Counted from the stretch's first letter, positions 28,141 to 36,894 are shown. The stretch: 64,000 bases of DNA from Actinomycetota bacterium (GCA_018830645.1 JAHJSA010000088.1:62001-126000); one strand, 5' to 3'. Notes: generated from the letters alone by a model not told the origin. Numbers and translations are program-made.

Positions 28141-28827
28141 CTACCTCTCCGGACTCTTGGTCATGTCGAACGCCGTTCGGATCGAAGCCATGTTCTTGTC
28201 GATCAGCTCCTTGGTGCGGGAGTACTTGCGGCGCAGGACGTCGTCCAGCACGGCCGTCGTCCCCGAAGCGATGAACTTCTCCGCCCCGAAACGCTGAGCC
28301 AGAGCGGCCTCGAGCCCCGCGAGCGTCGCCACTCCGGTGGCTCCGGCGAGCGCCCCGAGGATGGCCATGTTCGAGGCCAGCTCCGTGCCGGCGACGTCCC
28401 GCGCGATCTGCGCGGCCGGCACGTAGACGATGTGGGCCTCCAGCGCCTCAAGCCTCGCCAGGTCGCGGTCGGACACGACGGGTGTCTCCGAGTTGATCAC
28501 CAGCCAGCCACCCTTCCGAAAGCCGGAGTAGAACGGCATGGTGAAGCACTTGTCCTCCACGATGACATCGGCGTGGAACACGACGATGACGTCGGGGTAG
28601 GTGACCTCGCCGCACTCGTGGATGCGCTCCGACGCGATGCGCACGTAGCTCTCGGTGGGCGCCAGGCGTTTCTCGGCCCCGAAGAACGGCACGACGGTGC
28701 TGAATCGACCTTCACTCACGGCCGCCATACCGAGGAGCGTCGCGGCGGTGACCAGACCCTGACCGCCGAGGCCCGACATCCGGATGTTCGCCCGCTCACG
28801 CAGGTCGGTGCTCGCCTCAAAGTTCAC
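28141..28827 (-). CDS. korC: 2-oxoacid:ferredoxin oxidoreductase gamma subunit, set 2
   Basis: A 228-residue gamma (PorG/KorC) subunit. The glycine loop RMSGLGGQGLVTAA near residue 17 is diagnostic, and FFGAEKRLAPTESYVRIA and AGTELASNMAILG are family blocks. It helps bind CoA and shape the active site. It overlaps the beta-subunit gene by 4 bp and shares the same overlap with set 1, showing the sets arose by duplication or parallel acquisition. Confidence 0.92.
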   Translation of the reverse strand: MNFEASTDLRERANIRMSGLGGQGLVTAATLLGMAAVSEGRFSTVVPFFGAEKRLAPTESYVRIASERIHECGEVTYPDVIVVFHADVIVEDKCFTMPFYSGFRKGGWLVINSETPVVSDRDLARLEALEAHIVYVPAAQIARDVAGTELASNMAILGALAGATGVATLAGLEAALAQRFGAEKFIASGTTAVLDDVLRRKYSRTKELIDKNMASIRTAFDMTKSPER

Positions 28828-29660
28828 GCCGCACCTTCCAAGCTCTCGAGATACTCCCGGGCCGCCTCGGTCATGTACTCGTCGGTCTGGGAGACGAGCT
28901 CCTTCGACTTCCGGTGGGCCTCGATGGGAGTCAGTTTATAGTTCGTCGCGCACACGCAGGCCAACCGCACGAAGGTGGGGCCCACCTCGCGCGCCACCAG
29001 GATGGCCCGGCGGACCATGCTCTCGACTTGACGCGGCTTCGTCGGGGATGCCGTGGCTACGTAGGCGCACCCCGCGAGCTTGGCTATCTCGACGAAGGGG
29101 ATCTTGTCGAAGCTCTTGCCCTTGGGGGCCATGTTGAGCACGACGCCTTCCGGCGTCATCCCGCTGGCCTGGCCGCCCGTGTTCGCGTAGCACTCGTTGT
29201 CCAGCATGAATGAGGCGAACTTCTCGCCGCGGAACCACGAATGAGTGGTAGGCGCCATCCCGATGTCGGCGAACGAGCCGTCGCCGCCGATCGTGATCAC
29301 ATCCTTCTGCTTCTCGGGGAAGCGGATCCTCATCGCCCGGGTCAGCCCCGAGGCGAAAGCGTTCTGCGTGCCGAAGGGTGCGATCGAGGCGTGCAGGGCG
29401 ATCTGGGGGTGAATCACGCCGAAGCAGCCGGCGGTGGTCACGATGAGGGTGTCCTCGGGTTTCGGGAGAGAGGCCAGCAGCAGCCGAAAGGACAGGGTCA
29501 GGTTGCACCCGGCGCACAGCGGGTGGTCCTCGATGAGCTCTTTGAACGTCCCGAGGTCTTTGACTCCCAGGCTCCGGCCGTATGGGCCGTCGGCGACGAG
29601 CTCCTGGTACTCGAGCGGCAGTATGTCTTCGAAGCCCGGTGCGGGTTTGATCACATCCAT
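28824..29660 (-). CDS. korB: 2-oxoacid:ferredoxin oxidoreductase beta subunit (ThDP, [4Fe-4S]), set 2
   Basis: Carries thiamine diphosphate and the proximal iron-sulfur cluster. Cys49, Cys52 (HPLCAGCN), Cys79 (TTAGC) and a late Cys (RLACVCATN) are the expected ligands. IGGDGSFADIG is the ThDP-Mg motif and CYANTGGQASG follows it. Its 278 residues fit the family. The substrate loop differs from set 1 (here PKGKSFDKIPF, there PTGKKFNKISV), hinting at a different 2-oxoacid. Confidence 0.92.
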   Translation of the reverse strand: MDVIKPAPGFEDILPLEYQELVADGPYGRSLGVKDLGTFKELIEDHPLCAGCNLTLSFRLLLASLPKPEDTLIVTTAGCFGVIHPQIALHASIAPFGTQNAFASGLTRAMRIRFPEKQKDVITIGGDGSFADIGMAPTTHSWFRGEKFASFMLDNECYANTGGQASGMTPEGVVLNMAPKGKSFDKIPFVEIAKLAGCAYVATASPTKPRQVESMVRRAILVAREVGPTFVRLACVCATNYKLTPIEAHRKSKELVSQTDEYMTEAAREYLESLEGAA

Positions 29661-29672
29661 GGGGTCTCCTCC

Positions 29673-30845
29673 CTACGTCCGGGCGCCGACGAGCTTGTGC
29701 ATCTCGTCGAGTATCAGCTCAGGCGGCATGGTCATCCCGGCGAAGACGCGGGGACCGGCGAAGATCCTGGAGTTGTTGTCAACGCGCGACTTCACCTCGC
29801 GGGCCAACCACCCGTTCATGTTGAACTCCGGGATCAAGATGTGCTTAGCCTTCTTGCAGGCTTCCACCACCTCCCGCTCCGGGAAGGGGCGTATCACTTT
29901 GATCTTGACGAACCCGACGTCGAGGCCCTGCCGGCGCGCTTCCTGCATGGCGACGCGGGCCTGCGCCGCCGCCGAGCCTGATGCCACCAGGAGGATCTCG
30001 GCATCGGGGTGCAGCACCTCGACCGAACCGCCCATCAGCCGGTTGATGTGCTTGCGCGCCCGGTGCTGGGCGGCCCACACCTCCTGTTGCCAGCTGGCGT
30101 TGGCGTTATAGCTTATGAAGTTGCTCTTGATCACCAGGCAGTCCCGGGCCATCCGCACCGGGACGGTCTCCATGTCCATGGCGGGCACCGGTGCCACTGC
30201 AGGATCGTATCGGGCGAGCACCTCGCTCTCCGGAGGCAGCTCGACCACCTCACGGCTGTGCGTGACGAAGAAGCCGTCGGCGAACACGGCCACCGGCACG
30301 TGCACCTCTGGTTGCTCCGCGATCGCATAGGCCGCAATCGTCATGTCGAAGAAGTCCTGCGGGTTCTCAACGTGGAAGATGATCATGCCCGTCTCCAGGA
30401 GGTAGGCGATCTCCACGGAATCCGGTTGGATGTTGGCGGGCGTGCCGACGCCCCGTCCCATGAAGGCACATACGAGCGGGAGTCGATAACCGGGCCAGCA
30501 CGAGATGGCTTCCATCGCACGCATGGTCCCGGGGCCGCTGGTGGCCGTGAAGACACGGACGCCACCAGTGGCGGCGCCCATGGCCGACACCATCACGTGA
30601 AGCTCGTCCTCGCCGCGATAGTAGTCGCGAATGAGACCGCGCGCCCAGAGATCGCCGCAGAGGTGACTCACCTCGCTTTGCGGGGTTATGGGATAGACCA
30701 CCACGAAATCGACGTTCGCCCGCTTCACCGCCTCCGCCACGGCCTCGTTGCCGATGAGGTAGCGCTGCTCCCGGGGGGCGTCGAACAGCATATGTTCGGC
30801 AGTGACCACCGTGCGCGCGGGTATCTCGACTCCGATATCAGGCAT
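29673..30845 (-). CDS. korA: 2-oxoacid:ferredoxin oxidoreductase alpha subunit, set 2
   Basis: Alpha subunit of 390 residues with YPITPQSE at 51-58 followed by the TATSGPGTMRAMEAIS block. These bind the 2-oxoacid and form the interface to the ThDP site. The enzyme interconverts 2-oxoacid + CoA + oxidised ferredoxin with acyl-CoA + CO2 + reduced ferredoxin; the direction cannot be read from sequence. It overlaps the CdhB-like gene by 8 bp and precedes korB by 12 bp. Confidence 0.93.
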   Translation of the reverse strand: MPDIGVEIPARTVVTAEHMLFDAPREQRYLIGNEAVAEAVKRANVDFVVVYPITPQSEVSHLCGDLWARGLIRDYYRGEDELHVMVSAMGAATGGVRVFTATSGPGTMRAMEAISCWPGYRLPLVCAFMGRGVGTPANIQPDSVEIAYLLETGMIIFHVENPQDFFDMTIAAYAIAEQPEVHVPVAVFADGFFVTHSREVVELPPESEVLARYDPAVAPVPAMDMETVPVRMARDCLVIKSNFISYNANASWQQEVWAAQHRARKHINRLMGGSVEVLHPDAEILLVASGSAAAQARVAMQEARRQGLDVGFVKIKVIRPFPEREVVEACKKAKHILIPEFNMNGWLAREVKSRVDNNSRIFAGPRVFAGMTMPPELILDEMHKLVGART

Positions 30846-31464
30846 CGTGCCCTCCTGCCTTCAGACGGCGAACCGCCGCGGTGATCGAGGCCACTTTCAC
30901 GTCACCCGCATCGCGCATGGTGACCATGGCGTCTTCGTGGCCCCGCTCCCCGCACAACGCGATCGTGTAGCAGTCGGTGCCCGAACGGATGATCTTCAGA
31001 GCGATGTTGGCGAAGTGGCAGTGCACGCCGGCGAACACGCAGACGTCGATCTCGTTGTGCCAGATCGTCAGGTTCGGGTGGTTCGGATTGATCTCGATGG
31101 CGGGATCGATCTTGGGATACTTCGGCCGGTAGTCGGGCATGGGGATCATCTTCATGCCCGGCACCTCTGCCACGAGTTCCTGCAAAGCCCGGGCCTTGCG
31201 GATCGAGGCGTCTGACCACCCCCACAAGACCAAGGGGCCCGGGAAGAGGGTGGGGTTCCTGGCCTCCAGCAGCCGCTCGGCGATGATATCGGGAGCCAGG
31301 GAATCGGAGATCGACTCGCCTTCGACCAGACTGTAGCCTTCATCGGGGAGTTCGATCCCCATCGCCGCGGCGGCGGGCGAAAGGTAGCCCTCCGGACCGG
31401 CGACCACCCGATAGCGCGGATCGGGCGCCCTCGGCGGAGAGCCCGCGGTAACTGTATCGCCCAT
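30838..31464 (-). CDS. CdhB-like (CODH/acetyl-CoA synthase epsilon-family) subunit, set 2
   Basis: A 208-residue protein that resembles the epsilon subunit family of archaeal CODH/acetyl-CoA synthase (PF02552-type Rossmann fold). The key stretch HPNLTIWHNEIDVCVFAGVHCHFANIALK continues to a conserved GERGHEDAMVTMRD, where CdhB proteins have the equivalent D-V-I-F-I-G and H-P-x-A-x-x-S blocks. No CODH catalytic gene is near; instead it leads the five-gene oxidoreductase set. ATG 31464 opens 26 bp after purK. I infer a fifth structural or CO2/CoA-handling subunit, like the extra small subunit of anabolic five-subunit pyruvate synthases. Confidence 0.75.
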   Translation of the reverse strand: MGDTVTAGSPPRAPDPRYRVVAGPEGYLSPAAAAMGIELPDEGYSLVEGESISDSLAPDIIAERLLEARNPTLFPGPLVLWGWSDASIRKARALQELVAEVPGMKMIPMPDYRPKYPKIDPAIEINPNHPNLTIWHNEIDVCVFAGVHCHFANIALKIIRSGTDCYTIALCGERGHEDAMVTMRDAGDVKVASITAAVRRLKAGGHDA

Positions 31465-31490
31465 GCTCGACCTACCTCCCCTGTTGGAGT

Positions 31491-32627
31491 TCATCTGCCT
31501 GCGTTGTCTTCGTCGCCTTGGAAGACGGGCACGCGGCGGGGGTCTTCCATCCCCACGACGGCCAGCAATCCCTTCAGGCTCGAATCCATCGTATCTGCAT
31601 CTACGCCGGCGACGGTGGCGTGCCCGACCTTCCGGCCCGGTCGCGGCTGCTTGCCATAATCGTGGAGGTGGACGCCGGGCAGCGCCAATAGGTCTTCGCG
31701 CTTCGGCATGGCGCCCAGGATGTTCACCATGGCCGCCTCGCCCCTCGGGGCCGGCGATCCGAGTGGCAGGCCCAGTATGGCCCGCAGGTGGTTCTCGAAC
31801 TGGCTGGTCACGGCGCCCTCGATGGTCCAATGCCCGGAGTTGTGGACCCTGCAGGCAAGCTCGTTGGCGAGTAGGCGTTCCCCGTCATCGAAGAACTCCA
31901 CCGCCATGACCCCCACGTGCCCCAGAGCGTCCATGAGTCGCGCGGTGTGACCCACCGCCGTGTCTTCGACGGGATCTCCGGGACGGGGGACCGAGAGACG
32001 CAGGATCCCATCCTGGTGGTAGTTCTCGACAAGCGGGTAGAAGGCCGTCTGACCATCCCGGCCCCGCACGCCGATCACCGACACCTCGCGCACGAAGCGG
32101 ACCATGGTGTCGAGCATCGACGGCACTCCGCCGAGGGTGGCCCACGCCTCAGCTACGTCGGCCTGGGTACGGAGCACTCTCATGCCCTTGCCATCATAGC
32201 CTAGGCGCCTGGTCTTGAGGACGGCCGGGAGCCCGAGTTCTTCCACGGCCGCCCGGAACTGCTCCTCGGAATCCACCCCCAGATACGGGGGCACCGGGAT
32301 GCCGGCGTCGCTCAGAGCTCTCCGTTCGGCGAGCCGATCCTGCGCGGCCACCAGGCTCGTCTCGCCGGGGAACGTGGGCGTACGTTGCGCCAGCGTCCGG
32401 ACGGTCAGGCTGGGCACGTTCTCGAACTCCACCGTCAGGACGTCGCAGTCGCGGGCGAGTTCTTCCAGGGCGCTCTCATCAGAGAAATCAGCTACAAGGT
32501 GGCGCCCGAGCCCGCGGGCGCAGGCATCCGACGCCCGGTCCAGGAAGACGAACTCAAGACCCAGCGGGAGGCCCGCGAGAGCCAGCATGCGCCCGAGCTG
32601 CCCGGCACCGAGGACCCCGACTCTCAC
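31491..32627 (-). CDS. purK: 5-(carboxyamino)imidazole ribonucleotide synthase
   Basis: ATP-grasp enzyme that carboxylates aminoimidazole ribonucleotide with bicarbonate and ATP to N5-CAIR. The 378 residues start VRVGVLGAGQLGRMLALAG, have the ATP-grasp block LKTRRLGYDGKGM, and end with the PurK-specific region (ANELACRVHNSGHWTIEGAVTSQFENH in pieces). It follows purE by 16 bp. Its position between the two oxidoreductase sets in an operon opened by a bicarbonate importer is notable because PurK itself consumes bicarbonate. Confidence 0.95.
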   Translation of the reverse strand: MRVGVLGAGQLGRMLALAGLPLGLEFVFLDRASDACARGLGRHLVADFSDESALEELARDCDVLTVEFENVPSLTVRTLAQRTPTFPGETSLVAAQDRLAERRALSDAGIPVPPYLGVDSEEQFRAAVEELGLPAVLKTRRLGYDGKGMRVLRTQADVAEAWATLGGVPSMLDTMVRFVREVSVIGVRGRDGQTAFYPLVENYHQDGILRLSVPRPGDPVEDTAVGHTARLMDALGHVGVMAVEFFDDGERLLANELACRVHNSGHWTIEGAVTSQFENHLRAILGLPLGSPAPRGEAAMVNILGAMPKREDLLALPGVHLHDYGKQPRPGRKVGHATVAGVDADTMDSSLKGLLAVVGMEDPRRVPVFQGDEDNAGR

Positions 32628-32643
32628 GAGTGGGTCACGGGGA

Positions 32644-33186
32644 TCAACTGCCGAGTCTGGGATCAGGCTGCGCGAGCACGGCCTCGGTCTGCCGCGCTCG
32701 ATGCTCGTCCAGCGCGCATCGCACCAGCGGGTACTTGTTGGCGAGGATGCCCGCCGCCAGGAGAGCCGCGTTGATCGCCCCCGCTTTGCCTATCGCCAGT
32801 GTGCCCACCGGGATACCCGCGGGCATCTGCACGATGGACAGGAGCGAGTCGACGCCGCTCAGCACCCTTGACTGAACGGGCACGCCGAGCACCGGAACCG
32901 AGGTCTTGGCTGCCGCCATCCCCGGCAGGTGAGCCGATCCCCCGGCCCCCGCGATGATCACCTCGAGGCCACGCTCCCTCGCGCCGGCCGCGTATTCGAA
33001 GAGCAGATCGGGGGTGCGGTGGGCCGAGATCACCCGCACTTCGTGCGCGATCCCGAGCGACTCCAACGTCAGGGCGGCGTGCCGCATGGTCTCCCAGTCG
33101 GAGGTCGACCCCATGATCACGCCCACCAGCGGCGCGGCGTCTCCGATCATCGCGGCCGGGGACGTATCAGCTCCCTCCTGGATCAT
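32644..33186 (-). CDS. purE: N5-CAIR mutase
   Basis: Class I PurE, which moves the carboxyl group of N5-CAIR to make CAIR in purine synthesis. The 180 residues show [18 protein letters not shown] and [14 protein letters not shown], the substrate-binding motifs. ATG 33186 overlaps the end of the ferredoxin gene by 20 bp and has GGAGG three bases upstream; no other good start exists before the conserved core. The overlap places purE firmly in the transcript of set 1. Confidence 0.95.
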   Translation of the reverse strand: MIQEGADTSPAAMIGDAAPLVGVIMGSTSDWETMRHAALTLESLGIAHEVRVISAHRTPDLLFEYAAGARERGLEVIIAGAGGSAHLPGMAAAKTSVPVLGVPVQSRVLSGVDSLLSIVQMPAGIPVGTLAIGKAGAINAALLAAGILANKYPLVRCALDEHRARQTEAVLAQPDPRLGS

Positions 33187-33400
33187 CGTCCTCCACCACC
33201 GTATCCACCACCGAGACCATGCTGATGGACGCCTTCGAACACTCTACTTCGCAGAGTCCGCACCCCTTGCACCGTTCCGATACGATGCGCACCTTCTTGT
33301 CTCCCGAGATGAACGCGATGGCATTCGGCTCAGGACAAGAGCGGATGCACGACTTGCATCCGTTGCACGACTCTTCATCTACGTATGCTACAACGTACAT
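33167..33400 (-). CDS. 2[4Fe-4S] ferredoxin, delta subunit of oxidoreductase set 1
   Basis: A 77-residue ferredoxin with Cys12-15-18-22 and Cys44-47-50-54, the two full [4Fe-4S] motifs, and an acidic tail ([10 protein letters not shown]). GGAGGAGG precedes ATG 33400. It lies 74 bp after the gamma-subunit gene and overlaps purE. It is longer and more acidic at the C-terminus than its set 2 counterpart. It serves as the PorD-type subunit exchanging electrons with soluble ferredoxin. Confidence 0.9.
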   Translation of the reverse strand: MYVVAYVDEESCNGCKSCIRSCPEPNAIAFISGDKKVRIVSERCKGCGLCEVECSKASISMVSVVDTVVEDDDPGGS

Positions 33401-33474
33401 ACTCCTCCTCCAGTCCGGCGGGTCGGGACCGAGGCGCTATCCCCTCGCGCCGGCCGCCACCACCGACGCGATTC

Positions 33475-34143
33475 TCAGATACCCCGCCCGGCCACGAGCT
33501 CAGCAGATGCCCGCAGGACATTCATGTTCGATGAGATGAGCTTCTCGGTCTTGTCGTACTGCTTGCGGATCTGGTCGTCGAGGGCCGCCGTGGTTCCTGA
33601 CGCCACGAACTTCTTGGTGCCGGCGAAGCGCTCGGTAAGGGCCTCTTCCATGGCCGCCATCGATACGATCTCCGACGCGCCGATGAGGCCCCCGAGCATG
33701 GCCATGTTGGCGGCCAGTTCGGTGCCGCCCACGTTCTTCGCGATGCTCGTAGCAGGCACGAAGTGTACCGACGCGCCCATCTCCTCGAGCATGCTCCTCT
33801 CGTCTGGCTCGAAGGTGATCGTTCTTTCGGAGTTCACGACGATGACTCCGCCTTTGCGGAGGCCGGAGAAGAACGGCATCGTGTACGACTTGCCCTTCAA
33901 TATCACGTCCGGATGGAAGATCAGGATGATGTTCGGATACAGAACCTCGCCGGTGTCCCAGATCTCTTCGGTGGAGATGCGCACGTAGCTCTCCGCGGGA
34001 GCGAGCCGCTTCTCCGCACCGAAGAAGGGGTTCACGACGGCGTTCTTCCCGTCGATCACCGCGGCACTTCCGATGATATGGGCCGCGGTGACGACACCCT
34101 GGCCACCGAGGCCCGACATCCTGATCGCAGTCTGACCACTCAT
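33475..34143 (-). CDS. korC: 2-oxoacid:ferredoxin oxidoreductase gamma subunit, set 1
   Basis: A 222-residue gamma subunit with RMSGLGGQGVVTAAHIIG near residue 8, FFGAEKRLAPAESYVRIS and VGGTELAANMAMLGG. It is clearly paralogous to the set 2 gamma subunit over its whole length. It overlaps the beta-subunit gene by 4 bp (ATGA). Confidence 0.92.
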   Translation of the reverse strand: MSGQTAIRMSGLGGQGVVTAAHIIGSAAVIDGKNAVVNPFFGAEKRLAPAESYVRISTEEIWDTGEVLYPNIILIFHPDVILKGKSYTMPFFSGLRKGGVIVVNSERTITFEPDERSMLEEMGASVHFVPATSIAKNVGGTELAANMAMLGGLIGASEIVSMAAMEEALTERFAGTKKFVASGTTAALDDQIRKQYDKTEKLISSNMNVLRASAELVAGRGI

Positions 34144-35039
34144 GCCGAATGCATCTCCTCGTCCTTCGACGTCACGCGCACCTGCTCTTCGGTCTTCTCG
34201 GCACGAGCTGCCAGGAACTCTTCAGCCTCCGGCGAAACGTGCTCACGGAACTGGTAGGTCCCCTTGGAACGTTCCTTAGCGAGACTCACCGACTCCGACG
34301 ATTTCAGCTTGAGATTGGTCGGGCACGGAGTGTAGATCTGCACATACGTGGGGCCGATCTCGCGAGCGACCAACACCGCCTTCTCGAAGCACTTGCTGAT
34401 CTTCAGCGGACTGGCGGTCGTGACCACCGCCACGTACGCGCAGCCCGCCTCGATCGCCAGGTTGGCAACCGAGATCTTGTTGAACTTCTTGCCGGTCGGC
34501 GCCATGTTGCGAATCTCGCCGCACTCGGTCATGCCGCTCTCTTGGCCTCCCGTGTTGGCGTAGATCTCGTTGTCGAACATGACCGTGGCGAACTTCTCGC
34601 CGCGGAACCAGGAGTGAAGCGTCATGTCGAGGCCGATGTCGGCTGTGGCGCCGTCGCCTGCGACGACGACCACATCTTTGACCTTGTCGGGGAAGCGGAG
34701 CGCGAGGCCCCGCTTAAGTCCACTGGCGATCGCGTTCTGATTCCCGAACAGGGAGTGCACGTTGTGCAGGGCAAGCTGAGGGAAGGCGATGCTGTTACAG
34801 CCGGTCGAACCGACCATGATCGTGTCGGCCGGGTTGGGCAGCGAGGCCACTATGATACGGAACGCCAAGCTGAGGTTGCAGCCCGCGCACATCGGGTGCT
34901 CCTCGAACAGCTCCTTGAACGACCCCAGGTCTCGGGCGCCGAAGTCGCGTCCAAAGGGGCCGTTCTCCACGAGATCGGTGTATTCCTGCGGCATGACATC
35001 CGCGAAATGTGGGTTCATGCGGGTTATCTCAAGGGACAT
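34140..35039 (-). CDS. korB: 2-oxoacid:ferredoxin oxidoreductase beta subunit (ThDP, [4Fe-4S]), set 1
   Basis: Catalytic beta subunit of 299 residues. Cluster ligands are Cys51, Cys54 (HPMCAGCN), Cys81 (GSTGC) and a late Cys (YTPCPTN). ThDP binding is AGDGATADIG and is followed by IYANTGGQESGMT. A charged C-terminal extension of about 20 residues (KTEEQVRVTSKDEE) is absent from set 2. GGAGG precedes ATG 35039; the gap to korA is 42 bp. Confidence 0.92.
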   Translation of the reverse strand: MSLEITRMNPHFADVMPQEYTDLVENGPFGRDFGARDLGSFKELFEEHPMCAGCNLSLAFRIIVASLPNPADTIMVGSTGCNSIAFPQLALHNVHSLFGNQNAIASGLKRGLALRFPDKVKDVVVVAGDGATADIGLDMTLHSWFRGEKFATVMFDNEIYANTGGQESGMTECGEIRNMAPTGKKFNKISVANLAIEAGCAYVAVVTTASPLKISKCFEKAVLVAREIGPTYVQIYTPCPTNLKLKSSESVSLAKERSKGTYQFREHVSPEAEEFLAARAEKTEEQVRVTSKDEEMHSA

Positions 35040-35081
35040 GGGATTCCTCCGTTGTCTGCTGGATCGCGATGCATTCGCCGG

Positions 35082-36239
35082 TCAAACACCGACGAGTACG
35101 TCGCCCTTGATCACGTCGACGATCACCTCGGGCGGCATGGTCATCCCTCCGAACACCCGCGGTCCGGCCGCGATCCGATCGTTGTTGGGGATCATCGAGG
35201 CGATCTCGCGGGCGAGCCAGCCGGTCCTGTTGAACTCGGGGATGACGATCCGCTCCGCCTTGGCGAGCGCTCGGCGGATCTCCTCCCGGGGAGCCGGGCG
35301 AAGTACCTTGATCTTCACCAGGCCGACTTCCAGGCCCTCTTCACGGGCCATCCTCACCGCTTCTCGACCCTGTGACACCGCGGTGCCGCACGCCACTACC
35401 TGGATGGGCGCGTCGGGATTCTCCTGCTCCACGAACGAACCCAGATGCGCTTCGATGTGAGGCCGCGCCCGCTCCGCCGCTGCCATGACCTCCTGCTGCC
35501 AGCTCGCGTGTGCCGCGTAGCTGATGTAGTTCGACTTCATGACGAAGGGGTCACGCATGTAGCGGAACGGCGGTGTCTCCATGTCCATCGTGGGGACGGG
35601 TGAGTGCGTCGGGTCGTACGGCAGAAGCTTGACGTCCTCGGAAACGATCTTGACCTTCTGACGCGTGTGGGTGACGAAGAAGCCGTCGACGAACACTCCG
35701 ACCGGGATATGGACGGACGTGCGCTCCGCCACCGAGAACGACATGAGGATCATGTCGTACAGGTCTTGAGCGTTCTCAGCGTGGAGCATGATCATGCCGG
35801 TATCGAGCAGCATGCCCATCTCGATGGTGTCCGGCTGGATGGTGAGCGGAGAGTTGATCCCCCGGGTCATGAAAGAGATGACGATCGGGAGCCTCGTGCC
35901 CGACCACATGGGGAAGTTCTCGAAAGCGCGCAGCGTGCCCGGGCCGCAGGTAGCCGTGAAGACCCTGACGCCCGCCATGGCCGCCCCGGCGATCTCGGAC
36001 ATCACCGCGAACTCGTTCTCACCCCGGAAGTAGTCTCGGATGTAGCCTTCGGCGTACAGGTCGCCGACAAGGTGCATGCTCTCGCTCTGCGGCGTGATGG
36101 GATAGGCCACGGCGATATCGACGTTGGCCCTGCGGATGGCCTCCCTGACCGCCTCGCTCCCCGTGATGAACACCTCTTCGCGTTGGCACTCGCGGAGAAG
36201 ATGCTCGGTAGATACCGGTTTCAACTCGACGTCGGGCAT
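35082..36239 (-). CDS. korA: 2-oxoacid:ferredoxin oxidoreductase alpha subunit, set 1
   Basis: Alpha subunit of 385 residues with YPITPQSE at 46-53 and TATCGPGTLRAFENFPMWSG. It is collinear with set 2 but differs around the substrate pocket (here MTRGINSPLTIQPDT, there MGRGVGTPANIQPDS). It begins 3 bp after the CdhB-like gene. The pair of sets could be pyruvate and 2-oxoglutarate synthases; which is which is not decidable here. Confidence 0.93.
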   Translation of the reverse strand: MPDVELKPVSTEHLLRECQREEVFITGSEAVREAIRRANVDIAVAYPITPQSESMHLVGDLYAEGYIRDYFRGENEFAVMSEIAGAAMAGVRVFTATCGPGTLRAFENFPMWSGTRLPIVISFMTRGINSPLTIQPDTIEMGMLLDTGMIMLHAENAQDLYDMILMSFSVAERTSVHIPVGVFVDGFFVTHTRQKVKIVSEDVKLLPYDPTHSPVPTMDMETPPFRYMRDPFVMKSNYISYAAHASWQQEVMAAAERARPHIEAHLGSFVEQENPDAPIQVVACGTAVSQGREAVRMAREEGLEVGLVKIKVLRPAPREEIRRALAKAERIVIPEFNRTGWLAREIASMIPNNDRIAAGPRVFGGMTMPPEVIVDVIKGDVLVGV

Positions 36240-36242
36240 CGC

Positions 36243-36818
36243 TTACTCCCCCCCTTGTTTCACGATTCGGACTGCGTCCAGGAGAGCGGTGAGCGAAGCG
36301 ACATCGGTGTCCCTGAGGGACGCGTTGGCGTCTTCATGTCCTTCATGTGCGCACAACGCCACGGTGAAACAGCTCGTGCCGCCCCGGATGATCTTGAGTG
36401 CGAGGTTGGCTTGGTGGCAGTGGACGCCGATGAAGACGCCCACATCGATCTTGTTGAACCAGATGGTGAGGTTCGGGTGGTTGGGGTTGATCTCCACCGC
36501 CGGATCGATCATGGGGTACTTCGGCCGGTAGTCGGGCATCGGGATGACCTTCGCCCCGACCTCCCGCGCGATCTCCCGTACCAGTCGACCCCGCTCCAGC
36601 GCCTCTTCCGTCGACTTCCACAACAGCAGAGGGCCCGGAAAGAAGGTGGGCACCGAGGCGCTCACCAGCCGCTCCGCGATGGCAAGCGCAGCCGTTCTCC
36701 CCTCCACCCGAGAGCCCTCGACCAACCCCTGACCCGGCAGTGGCAGTTCCACTCCGTGCAGGGCGGCGGCCGGGGGCAAATAGCCCTCCGGGCCCGGAAC
36801 AACCCGATACCGCTCCAT
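36243..36818 (-). CDS. CdhB-like (CODH/acetyl-CoA synthase epsilon-family) subunit, set 1
   Basis: A 191-residue paralogue of the set 2 protein. Shared blocks are YRVVPGPEGYLPPAAA near the N-terminus, PGPLLLW, MPDYRPKYPMIDPAVEINPN, HPNLTIWFNKIDVGVFIGV and CAHEGHEDANASLRDT. The second half resembles the CODH/ACS epsilon family, where HPNADAS-like and DLVIFIGV-like blocks occur. The N-terminal GPEGYL region seems particular to these oxidoreductase-linked forms. ATG 36818 was chosen for the GGAGG five bases upstream. It lies 76 bp downstream of sbtA. Confidence 0.75.
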   Translation of the reverse strand: MERYRVVPGPEGYLPPAAALHGVELPLPGQGLVEGSRVEGRTAALAIAERLVSASVPTFFPGPLLLWKSTEEALERGRLVREIAREVGAKVIPMPDYRPKYPMIDPAVEINPNHPNLTIWFNKIDVGVFIGVHCHQANLALKIIRGGTSCFTVALCAHEGHEDANASLRDTDVASLTALLDAVRIVKQGGE

Positions 36819-36894
36819 CACAACCTCCTTGACAGTGTGCAAACAATCTCTCGAGACGGCGACCGCCACCCCGCAACGTCGAAGCGAGAACCGA

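Noticed and set aside
30838-36818. CODH/acetyl-CoA synthase (Wood-Ljungdahl) locus
   Set aside because: Only the epsilon-like protein is present. No carbon monoxide dehydrogenase, acetyl-CoA synthase or corrinoid protein genes are found, and the proteins sit in oxidoreductase sets.
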